The position numbers were made by a program, and so were the translations under genes. DNA of 5,959 nucleotides from the NCBI GenBank assembly GCA_035704495.1, contig DASSWW010000004.1:1-5959 (forward strand), written 5' to 3'. The stretch comes from UBA6022 sp035704495. GTDB taxonomy: Bacteria > Patescibacteriota > Saccharimonadia > Saccharimonadales > Saccharimonadaceae. Positions 5,197 to 5,959 of the stretch are shown piece after piece; the first letter of the stretch is position 1, and the number at the start of each line of letters is the position of its first letter. Under the pieces are notes generated by a model. It saw nothing but the letters and a program-made list of their open reading frames with translations, was not told the origin of the DNA and did no database searches.

Positions 5197-5959
5197 AACA
5201 AACAGCAACCCATGGACCACAGGCGCACGTTGGGGTTATCCAATCGCTGCGCGGCCTGATTGTCGAAGTGCAAATTCTAGGTGAACAGCCCGACGTCAAA
5301 GAACTGTTGGTTGTCGAAGACCACCCAGAAGTCTTTTTAGAAGTCAGTTATTTCAAAGCAAACAAAGCAGTCTGCCTAAACTTGGCCAACAGCCAGGTAC
5401 TGCAATGCGGACAAAAAGTATCGCGCAGCTACGGCAAAATCACGGTCCCCGTCGGTCAAAAAACAATGGGGCGAGTCTTTAACGCCCTGGGCGAACCGCT
5501 AGACGATGCCGCGCCTATTACCGATAGCCGCCGCCCTATTACCGAACCAACTGGCACAACCAGTTATCGTAGTAGCAAAAAAATGGAATTGTTAGAAACG
5601 GGCCTCAAAGTCATCGATTTTCTGACGCCATTTGTCAAAGGCCGCAAAATTGGTATTGTCGGTGGTGCCGGTGTCGGTAAAACCGTCCTAACGATGGAAA
5701 TGATTCACAACGTCACCCAAGGTAGCAACAAATCACTATCGATTTACTGCGGTGTCGGAGAACGTATTCGTGAAGGTAATGAATTGTATGAAACCCTAAA
5801 AGACACTGGCGTGCTGAAAAACACCGTCATGTATTTCGGACAAATGGACTCCACGCCGGCCATCCGTTCCATGGTAGCCCCCGCTGCGGCCACGGCTGCC
5901 GAATATTTCCGTGACGAAGAAGGCCGCGATATTCTGTTTTTCGTCGACAATATTTATCG
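5193..5959 (+). CDS. F-type ATPase beta-like catalytic subunit, N-terminal part
   Basis: The gene runs off the window after 255 codons; beta is usually about 460-480 residues. AGGAGG (5181-5186) is 6 nt before the ATG, which overlaps the gamma-like TGA. It has an N-terminal beta-barrel (about 12-90), KITVPVGQKTMGRVFNALGEPLD (82-104), the P-loop GGAGVGKT (157-164), GVGERIREGNELYE (187-200) with the catalytic Glu190, and Walker B ILFFVD with Asp252. Lys163, Thr164, Arg191 and Arg225 are present, so it looks able to hydrolyse ATP with the alpha-like Arg351. The barrel is poorly conserved, and the usually invariant NEPPGAR loop reads DSTPAIR (219-225), followed by SMVAPAAATAAEYFRD. The C-terminal domain, including the DELSEED loop that touches gamma, is outside the window. 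Confidence 0.93.
   Translation, partial: MKQTATHGPQAHVGVIQSLRGLIVEVQILGEQPDVKELLVVEDHPEVFLEVSYFKANKAVCLNLANSQVLQCGQKVSRSYGKITVPVGQKTMGRVFNALGEPLDDAAPITDSRRPITEPTGTTSYRSSKKMELLETGLKVIDFLTPFVKGRKIGIVGGAGVGKTVLTMEMIHNVTQGSNKSLSIYCGVGERIREGNELYETLKDTGVLKNTVMYFGQMDSTPAIRSMVAPAAATAAEYFRDEEGRDILFFVDNIY

Noticed and set aside
5744..5950. Minus-strand ORF of 68 codons
   Set aside because: It is antisense to conserved beta motifs (GVGER, Walker B).
888..5959. A normal F1Fo ATP synthase operon
   Set aside because: The gene order fits, but the c-like protein has no ion-binding acid and carries an exported domain, and there is no a subunit upstream.
2859..5959. Flagellar or type III secretion ATPase (FliI), V/A-type or N-ATPase cluster
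   Set aside because: Separate alpha-like and beta-like proteins with delta-like and gamma-like partners in F-type order exclude FliI and V/A types; the gene order is not that of N-ATPases, which begin with beta and epsilon.
1..5959. CRISPR arrays, tRNA or rRNA genes, insertion sequences
   Set aside because: No regularly spaced repeats, no cloverleaf or rRNA-like sequence and no transposase or terminal inverted repeats were seen on either strand.

Overview
The window is bacterial and uses the standard code: TGA ends one gene and is not read through anywhere. Genes are packed with short overlaps and most starts have clear Shine-Dalgarno (SD) sites. A secreted subtilisin-family protease, a type IV pilin-like peptide and a divergent F-type ATPase-like operon together suggest a Candidate Phyla Radiation (Patescibacteria) genome, perhaps Saccharibacteria. 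That assignment is an inference from style and content; there is no rRNA or other marker gene here.

Layout. Positions 1-631 hold the C-terminal part of a subtilase (S8 serine protease), plus strand. Positions 632-887 are a compact intergenic region. It carries a tiny minus-strand gene (667-768) encoding a prepilin signal plus one hydrophobic helix and nothing else, with its own terminator (634-656). It also holds a candidate plus-strand terminator and an extended -10 promoter that opens the main operon. From 888 to the window end, six plus-strand genes follow with a 4-nt gap and then overlaps of 11, 8, 14 and 4 nt: a secreted domain fused to a c-subunit-like membrane hairpin, a b-like stalk protein, a delta-like protein, an alpha-like subunit, a gamma-like subunit and a beta-like subunit (cut by the window end).

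The order c-b-delta-alpha-gamma-beta is that of an F-type ATP synthase operon, but this is not an ordinary ATP synthase. The beta-like protein keeps the P-loop, catalytic Glu and Walker B Asp, and the alpha-like protein keeps the arginine finger, so ATP hydrolysis looks possible. The membrane side is altered. The c-like hairpin keeps the polar Arg-Asn-Pro loop but has Leu where the ion-binding Glu/Asp should be, has no acidic residue in either helix, and lacks the glycine-rich first helix. It is also fused to a signal peptide and an extracellular beta-rich domain of about 130 residues. No a subunit (AtpB) lies before it in the transcription unit. The delta-like, alpha-like and gamma-like proteins also differ from the usual forms at stalk or rotor interfaces.

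My reading, an inference, is an F1-motor system with a non-ion-translocating membrane base, analogous in concept to the 'F1-like X0' ATPases of Mollicutes but built differently. F1-driven ATP hydrolysis would act on a membrane ring or cluster that displays a crown of extracellular domains. This is the main candidate for an undescribed system in the window.
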